From Tolypothrix sp. FACHB-123 (GTDB taxonomy: Bacteria > Cyanobacteriota > Cyanobacteriia > Cyanobacteriales > Nostocaceae), in contig NZ_JACJRE010000003.1 in assembly GCF_014697075.1 (NCBI RefSeq), positions 186,001-250,000 on the forward strand: a stretch of 64,000 nucleotides of DNA. The letters are read 5' to 3'. The notes under the pieces were generated by a model. That model was not told the DNA's origin. It made no database searches and saw only the letters and a list, made by a program, of their open reading frames with translations. Shown in pieces: positions 35,047 to 44,606 of the stretch. The translations under genes were made by a program, and so were the position numbers. Within the stretch, counting starts at the first letter, position 1; every line of letters begins with the position of its first letter.

Positions 35047-36072
35047 ATGACTAGCCAACCTAAAGAGGTCGATTTTCTCGTTACTTATTTAAATGAAATA
35101 GCAATAGTGCAGGTACCTACCAGATTGACTGTGCTTGAAGGCGTAGAATTCAAGCAAACTTGCCAAGAGTTAATCCAGGAAAATGCACAAATCAAGCAAA
35201 TCACTATTGACTTTCACCAAACTACTTTTATGGATAGTAGTGGTTTAGGTGCCCTGGTCAGTAATTTCAAAACCGCCAAGGAAAAACAAGTATTATTTAT
35301 ACTATGTAATGTAACTCCTCCGGTAATGGCAGTCCTCAACCTCACAGGATTGGATCGAGTTTTTTCTATTGAATCCTCGGATATTTTACCGCAAACAGAA
35401 CAACATAATCATCCAAATGCTCAGGTATCTTCTACGCGTAAGGTTGAACAGTTACCCACTACTCATCCTTCTGTAGCATCTTGGATGAAACGGTTGATCG
35501 ATATTTTGGGAGCATTGGTAGGTTTAGTAATTACAGGAATTTTGCTGATTCCCATTGCGGTTGCTATTACAATCGACGATCCCGGCCCCATTTTCTTTAG
35601 CCAAACCCGTTGTGGTTGGATGGGAAAGCGTTTTGAAATTTGGAAATTCCGCTCCATGTGTGTGGATGCAGAAGCTAAAAAATCCCAAGTACAAAATCAA
35701 GTACAAGGTGCTTTTTTTAAAAATGAAAGCGATCCTAGAGTGACAAAAGTAGGACGATTTTTACGGCGAACTAGTCTCGACGAATTGCCACAATTTTGGA
35801 ACGTTCTTCAAGGTGATATGAGTTTAGTTGGTACTCGACCCCCTACACCTGATGAAGTAGAACGCTATGAAGTACCAGAATGGCAACGTTTAGATGTTAA
35901 ACCTGGGATGACAGGTGAATGGCAAGTAAATGGCAGGTCAAAAGTACGTAGTTTTGAAGATGTAATTAGCTTGGATTTGCAGTATCAAAAGAATTGGAGT
36001 CTACTGTACGATCTGAAGCTTATTATCAAAACTATATTGATTTTATTTAATAAAAACAGCGGTGCAGTTTAG
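35047..36072 (+). CDS. STAS domain fused to bacterial sugar transferase
   Basis: Residues about 8-105 form a STAS (anti-anti-sigma) domain: the phosphorylatable Ser lies in FMDSSGLGALV, and LNLTGLDRVF ends it. After a linker, residues 140-341 form a WbaP/PglC-type sugar-phosphate transferase: MKRLIDILGALVGLVITGIL (membrane helix), DDPGPIFFSQTRCG, FEIWKFRSM, DELPQFWNVLQGDMSLVGTRP, DVKPGMTGEWQV. It would load a sugar phosphate onto undecaprenyl phosphate, gated by partner-switching control (inference). A TTG at 35005 opens the frame; ATG at 35047 (MTSQPKEVDF) is preferred, 341 aa. Confidence 0.85.
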   Translation: MTSQPKEVDFLVTYLNEIAIVQVPTRLTVLEGVEFKQTCQELIQENAQIKQITIDFHQTTFMDSSGLGALVSNFKTAKEKQVLFILCNVTPPVMAVLNLTGLDRVFSIESSDILPQTEQHNHPNAQVSSTRKVEQLPTTHPSVASWMKRLIDILGALVGLVITGILLIPIAVAITIDDPGPIFFSQTRCGWMGKRFEIWKFRSMCVDAEAKKSQVQNQVQGAFFKNESDPRVTKVGRFLRRTSLDELPQFWNVLQGDMSLVGTRPPTPDEVERYEVPEWQRLDVKPGMTGEWQVNGRSKVRSFEDVISLDLQYQKNWSLLYDLKLIIKTILILFNKNSGAV

Positions 36073-36330
36073 CTAATTACCTACATTTTTTAATATTTTA
36101 AATTTGTTGGTAATTCATAAATCACAAAATTAATCTGTGCGTCTCGGTTGAATTTCTTCTGAAACGCATAGATTTTTTTATATTTATATCGCTCTCTTTG
36201 AGCATTTAAAGTTCTTACTTTCTTGCCTGGGTCGCCTTGAAAAACTTCATGTATCGCATAATTTTAATTTAGGGACAAAAAATGTTATGCCTAATCCTTT
36301 TAATTAAAAAAATCTATTCTGATAAAATAG

Positions 36331-37764
36331 CTATCTACCAAAATATTGCTGATATAAATTACAACTTATCATCACTTGATTATTTCGCATATTCACCAGC
36401 CCCATACTATGTAACTTAAAAGCCTGTACTTGCTCTAGCTCTATTGGTGCTTTTGCTTTTAGTACTTGCTTAAAAGCTGTGGCTAGTTCTGAATGCTGTT
36501 GTAAATACCATAAGTGTTGATGGAGATATTCACTATAAATTCCTGTATCAGAAGCTGCGGTTTGTATCAGTTGTTCCCAAGTTAAATCTTGGTGTGCTAG
36601 ATGGTAAAAAGCCACACGTAGTAAATAAGGATGACCGCCTACCAGCCACATGAGTTCGGCTAAATCGCCTATTGAGATATTGAGTTGATGACGCTGGGCT
36701 AAATCTTGGACTTGCTCCCAGCTAAATGAGGATAATTGCACTGACAAGCCTACCTGAAACGGGGATTGATGAATAGTTAATGGAATATAAACTTCTGTAG
36801 AGTTACTAACTAATATTCGGAGTTTTTTCCATATATCACTATCTTTAGCTTCCTCATGCCAAGAACGCAATAGAGATAAGAAGTCTTGAGCAATTTCTGG
36901 ATAATCAAAAATTTGGTTGACTTCATCTAAAGCCAATACTAGAGGATTTTCGATTTGTAATAGTAAATACTCTTGTAAATAAATTGTACAGTTGGCTTTA
37001 CTACCTAAATCCTCATCCCAGTAATCATCTAACCTGTTTTTAAGTTTAAGTTTGTGAGTAATATTGGCACACATCCAGCGCAATAATTTATTGATATCAG
37101 TCAAAATTTTTTTATCTGCTTGTAAAAAATTTAAGCTGACAGTTTGGTAGCCTACTATAGATGCATGAGCAAGAATCCGAACCATAAAAGAGGTTTTGCC
37201 CATCTGTTTGGGTGCTTTAATCTGAATCAGAGAGCCTGGATTGATTATCTCTTGATAACATCGCTGTTCATTAGGAACTCGCTCAATATAAAAGGTAGAA
37301 TTTAAAGGTACATAACCTTTTGGTATTTCTAAATCGACTATTTTTTGATGAGTTGCTGTTTTTAATTGTGTTAATGAAGCATCTACAATCTTTTGCGTAG
37401 CGATCAACTGCATCTGCCCGCCATAATAAGGCTCAAGTCGCTTTCTCAATCTTGCAATTAGTTTTTGACATCTAGTAGAGCTTTGATTTGCTTGCCGCCT
37501 TTCTACAACGGCTCGAAGATTAGTTTTATTGACTTTTTCCCCTAGAACGTCTGAGAGTAGTCTCCATAATTGCGGGGCTACAGTTTGTTTAATATAACTT
37601 GCAGAATATTGGAATTCTTCAGCAATTTGATTATAAGTCTTTCTTTGACCATCCCAAGATTCTTGCAAGACAGCGGTTTGAATATCCGTTAGAGACTTTC
37701 CTGTCTTGACATAAACTAATTGTTCGACAAATTTTAATCCTCCTGCGAGATCTTTCATAGTCAC
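36331..37764 (-). CDS. AAA-like ATPase (PF14516-like) with N-terminal vMAP-type HTH domain
   Basis: 477 aa. Residues about 1-75 (LTDIQTAVLQESWDGQRKTY, then NQIAEEFQYSASYIKQTV) resemble the N-terminal HTH of cyanobacterial vWA-MoxR-associated (conflict) proteins. The AAA-like NTPase follows: Walker A KAPKQMGKTS (about residue 187), Walker B LVLALDEVNQIF (about 278), then a winged-helix-like end (LVGGHPYLLRVAFYHLA). Such proteins are STAND-like and suspected in defence or signalling. No vWA, MoxR or effector gene is next to it; an IS630 element lies 98 bases away, on the promoter side. Confidence 0.75.
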   Translation of the reverse strand: MTMKDLAGGLKFVEQLVYVKTGKSLTDIQTAVLQESWDGQRKTYNQIAEEFQYSASYIKQTVAPQLWRLLSDVLGEKVNKTNLRAVVERRQANQSSTRCQKLIARLRKRLEPYYGGQMQLIATQKIVDASLTQLKTATHQKIVDLEIPKGYVPLNSTFYIERVPNEQRCYQEIINPGSLIQIKAPKQMGKTSFMVRILAHASIVGYQTVSLNFLQADKKILTDINKLLRWMCANITHKLKLKNRLDDYWDEDLGSKANCTIYLQEYLLLQIENPLVLALDEVNQIFDYPEIAQDFLSLLRSWHEEAKDSDIWKKLRILVSNSTEVYIPLTIHQSPFQVGLSVQLSSFSWEQVQDLAQRHQLNISIGDLAELMWLVGGHPYLLRVAFYHLAHQDLTWEQLIQTAASDTGIYSEYLHQHLWYLQQHSELATAFKQVLKAKAPIELEQVQAFKLHSMGLVNMRNNQVMISCNLYQQYFGR

Positions 37765-37921
37765 TTCAGGTACAGAGCAAATAGTATATTTTATACTAAT
37801 CTATACGGATGTAAACTGGTTGAAAATTGCGCGCAATCTTCTAAGTTTTAAGAAAACTTATACCAATTTAATATGAAGCTGCATATAATAGAGGAAACAA
37901 ACTCGATAAATTAAAATAACC

Positions 37922-38647
37922 ATGAGCCGCCCTTTTAAGATTGAAATCGCAGAAAGCGAAGAAGAACTTAAAAAACGTCTACAAACAGCTAACTTAGGGA
38001 GTCAGAAAGAAAAACTACAAATGTTGTGGTGGATAAAAAGCGAGCAGGTTAAGGAGCAGCAAGAAATTGGAGAACGCTTGGCGAAAGATACCTCAACTGT
38101 GACAAGGTGGTTGCAAAAGTATAGATCGGGTGGGCTAGATGAATTATTGTCAATCAAAAAAGCGCCAGGAGCAAAACGGAAAATTCACTCAGCAGCGATC
38201 GCAGCACTTGAGGAGGAGTTAAAAACAGGAAAAGGTTTTAGTAGCTATGGTGCAATAGTCGAGTGGCTAAAGCTTGAGCAAGGTCTTGATATCGAGTATG
38301 CAACAGTTTATGCATGGGTTCGATATCGATTAGGGGCAAAACTAAAAGTACCACGTCCTCAAAGCCATAAGCAGGATGAAAAGTTGGTATCTGAGTTTAA
38401 AAAAAAACTCGGAATTATTCTCAATTGCTTAGAGGAACATCTAGCGTCAGGAAAAAACGTTCATTACCTGTGTCAGGATGAAACGAGGGTAGGATTAAAA
38501 ACTCTCACAGGAAAAGTAATTACGGCTTCTGGAGTCAAGCCAACTGTATCCGTGAAATGGCAGAGGGAAAATTTTTGGATTTATGGTGCAATTGAACCAT
38601 TAACAGGACAACATTTCCACTCAAGTTTACCCCAAACTCAACGGTAA
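37922..38647 (+). CDS. IS630 transposase, N-terminal part (ORF A)
   Basis: 241 aa. N-terminal helix-turn-helix (VKEQQEIGERLAKDTSTVTRW LQKY region), a second HTH (FSSYGAIVEWLKLEQG), and the first catalytic Asp in YLCQDETRVGL. It stops at TAA 38645-38647 after reading through CCCC-AAA at 38630-38636. The rest of the DDE domain continues in the +1 frame, so either a +1 mutation or recoding is needed. Confidence 0.88.
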   Translation: MSRPFKIEIAESEEELKKRLQTANLGSQKEKLQMLWWIKSEQVKEQQEIGERLAKDTSTVTRWLQKYRSGGLDELLSIKKAPGAKRKIHSAAIAALEEELKTGKGFSSYGAIVEWLKLEQGLDIEYATVYAWVRYRLGAKLKVPRPQSHKQDEKLVSEFKKKLGIILNCLEEHLASGKNVHYLCQDETRVGLKTLTGKVITASGVKPTVSVKWQRENFWIYGAIEPLTGQHFHSSLPQTQR

Positions 38648-38984
38648 CTATTTTCAACAATTTTTAGACTGCCTATCACAGCAATTAGGTTCAGACTATG
38701 CAATTTTACAAATTGACCAAGCTCCTGCTCATGTAAGTTGTGCAATCAATTGGCCTGAAAATATTATTCCCCTATTGCAAGCACCTCATTCTCCTGAACT
38801 TAATCCAATTGAAAGGCTTTGGCAGTTTCTCAAAAAATCACTTCATAATGAGCTTTTTCCTTCTTTGCAAGATTTACGCGATCGCATACAACAATTGTTC
38901 GAGCAATTAACATTTAAGCAGGTAATGTCTATCTCCTCTTATAACTTTATTTTAGAAGCTCTTTTCTATGCAGCTTCATATTAA
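38631..38984 (+). CDS. IS630 transposase, C-terminal part in shifted frame (ORF B)
   Basis: In the frame starting at CCC 38631 the protein continues as PKLNGNYFQQFLDCLSQQLG and carries the second catalytic Asp in LQIDQAPAHV and the Glu in HSPELNPIERLW. It has no own start until an internal ATG-less CTG/TTG near 38775, so it is probably made only by frameshifting at CCCCAAA. Together with ORF A it forms a full DDE transposase of about 354 aa. Confidence 0.8.
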   Translation, partial: PKLNGNYFQQFLDCLSQQLGSDYAILQIDQAPAHVSCAINWPENIIPLLQAPHSPELNPIERLWQFLKKSLHNELFPSLQDLRDRIQQLFEQLTFKQVMSISSYNFILEALFYAASY

Positions 38985-39086
38985 ATTGGTATTAGCTCCG
39001 AAGCTCAAAATAAAAAATTGCTGTCTCTTCCCAAGGAAAAAACAGCAGTAATCATCAGAGGTTGGCAATAAGTAAAATGTATTAAG

Positions 39087-40148
39087 CTATACCTTTGCTG
39101 TGGCTTTTAATCTTTGTCTTTGATTGAGCATAGAACCAGCAGCTAAAGCACCAAAAGCAACTAAACCTAACCCAGAACTAGACTCAGGTACTCTCTTAGG
39201 TGGAGCAGTGGTAATTCTAGCGTAAAGGGAAGCTGAGTTACTTTTACCTTCTTCGGAGATGAAATCTTTTACAGGGGTGCCATTGGGAGATTGACTAAAT
39301 CCTACTATCTGCAAGGTATACTCTACATCGGCAATACTGAAGGTGTTTACGTTCTTTGGAGTAGAGAAGGTAATTTTATCAGAGCAGCCATGACTGTTTT
39401 TCCCATAAGCGCATGATGGGCTGGAGTTGAGCGTTTCGTCAATATTAAAGCTAAAGTTGAAAGTCTGTGATGCAATATCGGTAAAGTTTAAATTAAGTCC
39501 AAGATTTACTTTTGAGGCAGCTGTTCCCGCATTGATCACGTTGTTATAGTGTGTCAGAGTCCCAATTTCAAATACTTCATTCAGATCTAAATTTAGTCCA
39601 CTAACTCCTTCAAATCCTAATCCACTCTGACCATTTTTTCCCTCTCCCCAACGTACTTGGTTCTCTGTATCTTTGGAAATAAGTGTTGAATTGACTGGAA
39701 ATTCATTGAGTATGGTTCTTGGTAGATCTTCTTTATTTTTTTTATTGTCGCTATTATTGATCCTTGTTGATTTTCCAATAAGGGTCTCTGGAACTATAGT
39801 CTGTTTACTTGTTGTATATGTTGTATATGTCTTACCTGTGTTTACATCTTTTGCATTTGTTTCAATTTTTGTAATTTCCTCAACTATTTCAATAGTTTTT
39901 TGAGTTTTGAATCTTTGATCCTTTTTAGCTTCTTCTATTAATTGTCTAGTTGTTGTTTGTATTATCTCTGTTGTAACGTCCTGATATTTGACGTTAGTTC
40001 CACCAACTGGATTACTCCAGGTACCAGAAGAAGAGGCTGTTAGGGATAAAGCATTAGCTGATGGAGCCAAAAATCCTAATGCGGTGGTGGCAGTAATCGC
40101 AAGGGAAAACTTTGTCAGAGTATTGAAGGTTGCCATAGAATTAATCAT
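39087..40148 (-). CDS. PEP-CTERM-type surface protein, choice-of-anchor-K-like
   Basis: 353 aa. A signal peptide (LGFLAPSANA) starts the mature LSLTASSSGTWSNPV. A conserved domain (RWGEG...SGLGFEG, EIGTLTHYNN, ASKVNLGLNLNFT, ITFSTPKNVNTFSIADVEYT) is shared with the protein at 54377. The C-terminus has VPESSSGLGLVAFGALAAGS then basic NQRQR, a PEP-CTERM-like sorting signal read by exosortase. It carries a roughly 90-residue Thr/Lys/Glu-rich insert (residues about 55-145) absent from the paralogue. Start at 40148 or the ATG four codons on. Confidence 0.8.
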   Translation of the reverse strand: MINSMATFNTLTKFSLAITATTALGFLAPSANALSLTASSSGTWSNPVGGTNVKYQDVTTEIIQTTTRQLIEEAKKDQRFKTQKTIEIVEEITKIETNAKDVNTGKTYTTYTTSKQTIVPETLIGKSTRINNSDNKKNKEDLPRTILNEFPVNSTLISKDTENQVRWGEGKNGQSGLGFEGVSGLNLDLNEVFEIGTLTHYNNVINAGTAASKVNLGLNLNFTDIASQTFNFSFNIDETLNSSPSCAYGKNSHGCSDKITFSTPKNVNTFSIADVEYTLQIVGFSQSPNGTPVKDFISEEGKSNSASLYARITTAPPKRVPESSSGLGLVAFGALAAGSMLNQRQRLKATAKV

Positions 40149-40951
40149 TTACAAAAGGTGAATTTTGAGACTGGAGATGCTTGCTCAAAAAAAATTATGG
40201 TTGTTATAGCTTTCTTGAATAGACATTGCAGCAACCTAAAAAGAGCTGAATCTGACTACTAAGAAGTATCTGAAAGTTTGTCGGAAACTATTCAATTTGA
40301 GAGAGGCATATTGCTCGCAGTACGCTTCAAAAGCAGCCGGAAATTCTTCAGGAATATATTGATGTAGAAACGAGTCTACTAATAGTTATATGGACTGCTT
40401 TTTTTTGGAAAACTCTAGATACTAATTGATTATTTATCAGACTAAATTCGGTAATTTTTTTCTGTACCCTAATAACTTGAACTATTGTTATCAGTATGTC
40501 AACGGAGATTAAAAGGGTAAATATATAAATGTTCGTATCTTGCTATAGTGAAATAAATAAGAGTTGTTTTTATCAAGTCTTTAATTGAACTATTGCTAAC
40601 TTTTTATAGGTTTTAATAAAAAGCTTGACAAATTTTATTTAATGCATATCAAACTCTATATGCATGAATAGTGATAAACGTCAATATATACAAGTTATGA
40701 TCTTTATTTTTAGACAAAAGATCTCTAGGTTCTGGTTGCTGGACTAGGATCATTCACCATGAAAGTATGTACTTGTAAGGTTGCGATCGCCTGACTTGTC
40801 TTCTTGGCTAACCCTGCTGTGACGCGAAACAGGAAGTTAGTTAGATTGCGAAGCATTGCCAAACGAATATAGCAATTTATCGGGAAATACTGATTTTGCG
40901 ATCGCATTTTGTGATGTGAGAGTGCGATCGCTCATCAGATAATTATTTTAT
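40149..40951. other. Gene-poor stretch with a possible transposase relic
   Basis: About 800 bases upstream of the PEP-CTERM gene without a convincing gene. It is AT-rich (40430-40720), then contains two GCGATCGC octamers and a minus-strand open frame of 60 codons (40725-40907) whose RLAMLRNLTNFLFR resembles the end of some cyanobacterial transposases, which is weak evidence only. Confidence 0.4.
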
Positions 40952-41044
40952 TTACTTTAATAAGTACTCAATTTCCTCATCACTAAAACCAAATTGCCGA
41001 AAAATCCTCAAAACATAAGCAGGAGACATTTCTCCTGCACCCAT
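40952..41044 (-). CDS. Short ORF, 30 aa, possible 3' relic of a larger gene
   Basis: MGAGEMSPAYVLRIFRQFGF then SDEEIEYLLK. The frame continues without a start upstream to a stop, so this may be the last piece of a decayed gene. No family recognised. Below normal gene size, listed only because the coding-like composition is plausible. Confidence 0.3.
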   Translation of the reverse strand: MGAGEMSPAYVLRIFRQFGFSDEEIEYLLK

Positions 41045-41170
41045 ATATATCCCTCTTCTTATAAGCTCATAATTAGGTTAAAGCAATTATTACTAGCTCA
41101 TAGCTGTAGGCGTACCTAAAATCTTTTCAATACAGGGTATTTCTTCCAAAAAATGACTTGCCCTTCATCC

Positions 41171-41368
41171 TCAAGAGATTAACATCTTTTTTACTTCATC
41201 TAAAGACACAGAATGGCTGTCTTTTTCTTCCTGTTTTGCTTCTCGTAAATCTCTTAAATCTTCTAAATCTTCTAACAATTCTTGAATTTGCAAGAATTCT
41301 TCGTAGGGCAGAACAGCAAATTCCTTTTGCCCATTTTTTGAGATAAATTCAGGATGTAATTCAATCAT
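41171..41368 (-). CDS. Type II antitoxin (YefM/RelB-like) small acidic protein
   Basis: 65 aa, acidic. MIELHPEFISKNGQKEFAVL starts a Phd/YefM-like antitoxin, then PYEEFLQIQELLEDLEDLRD and a C-terminal SVSLDEVKKML, the toxin-binding helix. It starts 15 bases after the RelE-type toxin gene on the same strand; the toxin comes first, an unusual but known order. Confidence 0.75.
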   Translation of the reverse strand: MIELHPEFISKNGQKEFAVLPYEEFLQIQELLEDLEDLRDLREAKQEEKDSHSVSLDEVKKMLIS

Positions 41369-41383
41369 TTTTAGCCTATCCTC

Positions 41384-41632
41384 TTACTCATAAGCCTTAC
41401 TATGATGTTTAACCCTATAAATCATTATAGTTTGTTCTTCAATTTCAAACAAAACTCGATAATCACCAACTCGTAATCGGTATTCTGGAGTAAAGTTAGT
41501 TAAGTGTTTGACATCGCCTTGCAAATTATCTTGCATTGCTTCGATTTTAGAAATTATCCGTTCTCTACTATCGGTAGAAAGTTTAGCCAAATCTTTAATC
41601 GCTTTGGGTTTAAATTCTATTTGATACTGCAC
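41384..41632 (-). CDS. RelE/ParE-family toxin
   Basis: 82 aa. MQYQIEFKPKAIKDLAKLST, LTNFTPEYRLRVGDYRVLFE and IYRVKHHSKAYE match the RelE mRNA-interferase family, including the conserved Arg residues and the terminal H-R-x-x-YE. It would cleave mRNA on the ribosome. It forms a two-gene operon with the antitoxin at 41171-41368. Confidence 0.88.
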   Translation of the reverse strand: MQYQIEFKPKAIKDLAKLSTDSRERIISKIEAMQDNLQGDVKHLTNFTPEYRLRVGDYRVLFEIEEQTIMIYRVKHHSKAYE

Positions 41633-41688
41633 ATAATTTAACCTTTTAATTACAGCAAAGGTGAGCTAAGAAGCCCACCCTAATTACA

Positions 41689-44319
41689 CTATACCAATAA
41701 AGCTTGCTGCTCCTTAGTAATCACTCGCCCTTCATCCTCAAAGCCGACGATTTGATCGAAGTTCAAATAACGATACAAATTATCAGCAAAAGGATTAATC
41801 TTTTTCGCCACAATATCCAAGTATTCTTGTACTGTGGGAATGCGTCCTAACAATGCACAAACTGCGGCTAATTCTGCGGAACCTAAATACACTCTGGCAC
41901 CTTTACCCATGCGATTATTAAAGTTGCGGGTAGAGGTAGAAAATACAGTTGTGCCATCAGCAACTCGCGCTTGATTACCCATGCATAAACTGCATCCTGG
42001 CATTTCTGTTCTCGCACCCGCAGCACCAAAAATGCTATATACACCTTCTTCTTTTAATTGATTTTCGTCCATGCGGGTTGGTGGTGCTATCCACAGACGT
42101 GTTTTTACTTCACCTGCGCCTTCTAAAACTTTCGCTGTTGCCCGATAATGACCGATATTTGTCATACAAGAACCAACGAATACTTCTTGTACTGGATCGT
42201 TAGCAACTTCCGATAATAATTTCACATTATCGGGGTCATTGGGAGCGGCAACAATTGGTTCTTTGATTTCGTTCAAATCAATTTCAATGATTTCGGCATA
42301 TTCTGCATCTGCATCGGCTTCAAGCAATACAGGATTGGCTAACCATTCTTCCATTTTGGCGACACGACGCATGATAGTACGCTCATCGTGATAGCCTCTG
42401 GCTACCATGTTCTTTAACAGCGCAATGTTAGAACGCAGATATTCGGAAATTGTTTCTGTACTCAATTTAATTGTGCAACCTGCACAGGAACGTTCTGCGG
42501 ATGCATCTGTTAATTCAAAGGCTTGTTCAACTTTTAAATCGGGTAAGCCTTCCATTTCTAAAATTCGCCCAGAGAAGACGTTTTTCTTGTTCTCTTTCTC
42601 TACTGTTAACAATCCTTTTTGAATAGCGACGTAGGGAATAGCGTTAACAATATCTCTGAGGGTAATTCCTGGTTGTAATTCTCCTTTGAATCTTACCAAA
42701 ACTGACTCTGGCATATCCAAAGGCATGACACCCAAAGCCGCAGCAAAGGCTACTAACCCAGAACCTGCGGGGAAGGAAATACCTAAGGGGAAGCGGGTGT
42801 GAGAGTCGCCACCTGTACCGACGGTGTCGGGTAATAGCATCCGGTTTAACCAAGAGTGAATGATACCATCACCAGGACGTAAAGCAACCCCAGCACGTTG
42901 GGCGAAAAAGTCTGGTAAGTCGTGATGGGTTTTGATATCCACTGGTTTGGGATAAGCTGCGGTGTGACAGAAACTCTGCATCACTAAATCAGCACTGAAA
43001 CCGAGACAAGCTAGTTCTTTTAACTCGTCGCGGGTCATGGGGCCTGTGGTATCTTGGGAACCAACGGTAGTCATGATCGGTTCGCAAGATGTACCGGGGC
43101 GTACACCGGGTAATCCGCAGGCTTTCCCTACCATTTTCTGGGCGAGGGTGTAGCCTTTACCTGTATCTTCTGGTGCTTGGGGACGGATGAATAAGGTGCT
43201 AGGTTCTAAACCAAGTGCAAGGCGAGTTTTGTCGGTGAGGGTACGCCCAATTAACAGCGGAATGCGTCCACCTGCACGAACTTCATCGAGAATTGTATCG
43301 GGTTTGAGGGTGAAGGTGGAAATAACTTCGCCGGCTTCGTTGGTGATTTCGCCTTTGTAGGGATGGATGGTAATCACATCACCGGTTTCTAACTTAGTGA
43401 CATCACACTGAATTGGCAAAGCACCAGCATCTTCAGCTGTATTAAAGAAGATAGGCGCGATCGCACTTCCTAAAATATATCCCCCAGCGCGCTTGTTGGG
43501 AACAAAGGGAATATCATTTCCCATGTGCCACAATACAGAGTTAATAGCAGATTTCCGCGATGAACCTGTACCAACTACATCCCCAACATAAGCTACAGGA
43601 TGTCCTTTTTGCTTTAACTCGGCAATGGTTTTTAAGCTTCCCGGTTGCCGTGACTCTAACATCACTAAGGCGTGTAAGGGAATATCCGGGCGAGTGGTAG
43701 CACTTTGGGCGGGGGATAAATCATCGGTGTTGGTTTCCCCTGGAACTTTGAAGACTGTCACGGTAATTGCTTTGGGGAGTTGGGGACGAACAGTAAACCA
43801 CTCAGCTTCCGCCCATGAATCAATTACGCGCTTAGCAAAGGGATTGGTTTTTGATAGTTCCAAAACATCATGGAAAGCATCATACACCAACAAAATTTTA
43901 CTTAAAGCATTAGCGGCATAGGCGGCGATGGGTTCCTTTCCTTGTCCCCCCATCACCAAGGGGGTTTCGGAAGATTCTGAGACAGACACGGTGGGAGTTT
44001 GCAGCAATTCAATTAAAGATTGCACATTGTAGCCACCTACCATTGTTCCCAGTAATTCTACCGCTTGGATACCCGAAATTAAAGGGCTTTTAGTTTCACC
44101 TTTAGCGATCGCAGTCAAAAACCCAGCTTTCACATAAGCAGCTGCATCAACTCCAGGGGGTACGCGATCGCGCAATAAATGCAATAATGTATCTTCTTCC
44201 CCTTGAGGCGGATTCTTCAGTAATTCGCACAATTCTGAGGTTTGTTTTGCATCTAGCGGTAAAGGGGGAATTCCTAATTCTGCTCTTTCAACAACGTGTT
44301 GACGATATGATTCCAACAT
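41689..44319 (-). CDS. acnB: Aconitate hydratase B (bifunctional aconitase/2-methylisocitrate dehydratase)
   Basis: 876 aa. AcnB order: N-terminal HEAT-like domain ([20 protein letters not shown]), then the swivel domain, then catalytic domains with the Cys ligands of the 4Fe-4S cluster in [10 protein letters not shown] and [14 protein letters not shown]. Converts citrate to isocitrate in the TCA cycle. The frame is open to 44367, but the ATG at 44319 ([15 protein letters not shown]) with GGAG seven bases ahead is the start. Divergent from a ferredoxin gene. Confidence 0.95.
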   Translation of the reverse strand: MLESYRQHVVERAELGIPPLPLDAKQTSELCELLKNPPQGEEDTLLHLLRDRVPPGVDAAAYVKAGFLTAIAKGETKSPLISGIQAVELLGTMVGGYNVQSLIELLQTPTVSVSESSETPLVMGGQGKEPIAAYAANALSKILLVYDAFHDVLELSKTNPFAKRVIDSWAEAEWFTVRPQLPKAITVTVFKVPGETNTDDLSPAQSATTRPDIPLHALVMLESRQPGSLKTIAELKQKGHPVAYVGDVVGTGSSRKSAINSVLWHMGNDIPFVPNKRAGGYILGSAIAPIFFNTAEDAGALPIQCDVTKLETGDVITIHPYKGEITNEAGEVISTFTLKPDTILDEVRAGGRIPLLIGRTLTDKTRLALGLEPSTLFIRPQAPEDTGKGYTLAQKMVGKACGLPGVRPGTSCEPIMTTVGSQDTTGPMTRDELKELACLGFSADLVMQSFCHTAAYPKPVDIKTHHDLPDFFAQRAGVALRPGDGIIHSWLNRMLLPDTVGTGGDSHTRFPLGISFPAGSGLVAFAAALGVMPLDMPESVLVRFKGELQPGITLRDIVNAIPYVAIQKGLLTVEKENKKNVFSGRILEMEGLPDLKVEQAFELTDASAERSCAGCTIKLSTETISEYLRSNIALLKNMVARGYHDERTIMRRVAKMEEWLANPVLLEADADAEYAEIIEIDLNEIKEPIVAAPNDPDNVKLLSEVANDPVQEVFVGSCMTNIGHYRATAKVLEGAGEVKTRLWIAPPTRMDENQLKEEGVYSIFGAAGARTEMPGCSLCMGNQARVADGTTVFSTSTRNFNNRMGKGARVYLGSAELAAVCALLGRIPTVQEYLDIVAKKINPFADNLYRYLNFDQIVGFEDEGRVITKEQQALLV

Positions 44320-44606
44320 TTTACACTCCAAATATTCGCCACAGATGGTTTTAGTGTTTATAATCACTGCCTATATTTCAGGAGATTTCAAGCTTACAAG
44401 TCTTTATCGACAGTATCAACTGCTAATAAGTCTCCCTACTTGAAGTTTTTGGTCTGGCCAGGACTTATAATTATCACTGTATAGCTACTTTTGCCAATAA
44501 ATGCTATTTGAAAATAATTTCTGAATTAGCATTTCTCGACTTGGTTGTGTGTCTATTCATCAGATAAAATATTTCCTTTGTAAGTTAAGTTACATTCCTT
44601 TTGTAT

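Larger units (their letters stand above)
37863..38989 (+). mobile_element. IS630-family insertion sequence, 1127 bp, TA target duplication
   Basis: Perfect inverted terminal repeats: 26 bases at 37860-37885 match the complement of 38967-38992. They include flanking TA dinucleotides, so the element proper is CCAATTTAATATG...to...AATTGG between TA duplicates. The transposase within is a DDE enzyme split by a frameshift. The ends are intact, so it could be mobilised if the transposase is made by programmed frameshifting. Confidence 0.9.

Noticed and set aside
40725-40907. 60-codon minus-strand frame
   Set aside because: Only a short RLAMLRNLTNFLFR stretch is suggestive of a transposase end; the rest is unlike it, so it is not called a gene.
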